Origin: a bacterium
GTDB lineage: Bacteria > Chloroflexota > Dehalococcoidia > Tepidiformales > Tepidiformaceae
DNA: 6,500 bases
Reading direction: 5' to 3'
NCBI GenBank assembly: GCA_945861295.1
Contig: CAMAUF010000122.1
Span: 1-6,500, forward strand
Part shown: positions 6,353 to 6,500 of the stretch, one piece after another
How the letters are laid out: the number at the start of each line of letters is the position of its first letter
Numbering within the stretch: position 1 is the first letter of the stretch
Made by a program: the position numbers and the translations under genes
Notes under the pieces: generated by a model
What the model was told of the DNA's origin: nothing
Seen by the model: the letters and a program-made list of their open reading frames with translations, nothing else
Database searches by the model: none

Positions 6353-6375
6353 GATCCCACGAGACTGGTGGGATC
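6353..6375. repeat. perfect inverted repeat, 8-base arms, 7-base spacer
   Basis: GATCCCAC (6353-6360) and GTGGGATC (6368-6375) are exact reverse complements with seven bases between them. Size and symmetry suit an operator for a homodimeric repressor, or an RNA hairpin. No T-run follows on either strand, which argues against an intrinsic terminator. It lies about 310 bases upstream of the SnoaL-like start, and the plus-strand ATG at 6381 begins five bases after it. Confidence 0.5.
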
Positions 6376-6402
6376 GAGCGATGGCGCCCCGCGCCCGGCT
6401 CA

Positions 6403-6428
6403 GAGTAGAGGGCCCGTCTTCTCTACTC
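6403..6428. repeat. perfect inverted repeat, 8-base arms, 10-base spacer
   Basis: GAGTAGAG (6403-6410) and CTCTACTC (6421-6428) are exact reverse complements around a 10-base spacer. This is the second such dyad within 76 bases. Its arms differ in sequence from those of the dyad at 6353-6375, so the two are probably not sites for one regulator. No T-run follows. It could be an operator, a hairpin, or part of a non-coding element that continues past the window edge. Confidence 0.45.
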
Positions 6429-6500
6429 GACGCGCGGGTTCACCTGCTGAGGACTGGGCGCGGCTCGGAGGGCGGCGCCGCCACGACCGGCGCGCTGCCT

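Larger units (their letters stand above)
6215..6439 (-). pseudogene. possible gene remnant, start codon region absent, unidentified
   Basis: Between the TGA at 6442-6440 and the TAG at 6217-6215 there are 74 open codons. The last part, from about 6358, reads like real protein: Gly-Ile-Leu-Val-Pro-Pro, then Val-Met-Gly-Gly-Gly-Ser-Gly-Thr-Leu-Arg-Leu-Ala-Leu-Thr-Pro-Asp-Leu, then a helix-like Gln-Val-Asn-Asp-Leu-Val-Ala-Met-Trp. The Gly-Gly-x-Gly-x-Leu-Arg-Leu-Ala-Leu pattern followed by a helix recalls the C-terminal end of some PLP-dependent aminotransferases, but that is a weak likeness. No start codon with a ribosome binding site precedes it. It could be a decayed 3' end of a gene cut off upstream, or chance in G+C-rich DNA. 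Confidence 0.22.
6138..6500. other. stretch without a supported gene, upstream of the cassette
   Basis: About 360 bases in which no frame combines a start codon, a ribosome binding site and recognisable protein sequence. It contains two perfect 8-base-arm inverted repeats, a short protein-like minus-strand frame (6439-6215), and a plus-strand frame 3 that stays open from at least 6042 to the window edge. A plus-strand ATG at 6381 opens that same frame (Met-Ala-Pro-Arg-Ala-Arg-Leu...) and runs off the end. It could be the start of a gene continuing to the right, but I see no family match and only a weak GGGA eight bases upstream. Confidence 0.5.

Overview
The window is G+C-rich bacterial chromosomal DNA (about two thirds G+C by eye). 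It has dense coding, mostly on the minus strand, with several overlapping or closely spaced genes. I see no rRNA, tRNA, CRISPR array, intact insertion sequence or phage gene. The pairing of a DNA polymerase III delta-prime gene (holB) with a PSP1/RicT gene, followed by a DrrA/DrrB-type ABC exporter, fits a G+C-rich non-proteobacterial lineage. Chloroflexota, or a deep actinobacterial group, is my best guess; this is an inference from gene content and not a firm assignment.

Layout, left to right. Positions 1-187 (+) hold the last 61 codons of an iron/cobalamin-type ABC importer ATPase that enters from outside the window. It converges, with a 31-base gap, on a minus-strand cluster read from right to left: holB (4475-3372), ricT (3379-1979), a DrrA-like ABC ATPase (1948-971) and its ABC-2 permease (974-219). 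holB and ricT overlap by 8 bases, ricT and the ATPase are 30 bases apart, and the ATPase and permease overlap by 4 bases. These spacings suggest one transcript that joins clamp loading, a RicT-type regulator of RNA processing or signalling, and a two-gene exporter.

Upstream, on the same strand but separated by 133 bases, is a two-gene catabolic-looking cassette. It consists of a SnoaL/NTF2-fold protein (6040-5420) and a protein made of two dimeric alpha/beta-barrel (EthD-like) units (5370-4609), 49 bases apart, each with a strong ribosome binding site. Both folds are common among small dehydratases, isomerases, cyclases and oxygenases that act on hydrophobic ring compounds. In the SnoaL protein the Tyr/Asp/His spacing matches what I recall for BaiE-type dehydratases. 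The real substrate cannot be read from sequence.

The right-hand 460 bases (6041-6500) contain no gene I can support. They hold a weak promoter candidate for the cassette, two perfect inverted repeats with 8-base arms that look like operator or hairpin sites, and a short protein-like minus-strand reading frame without a start codon that may be a gene remnant. The least ordinary elements are the SnoaL/double-barrel cassette, the long Arg/Pro-rich tail on RicT, and the paired inverted repeats.
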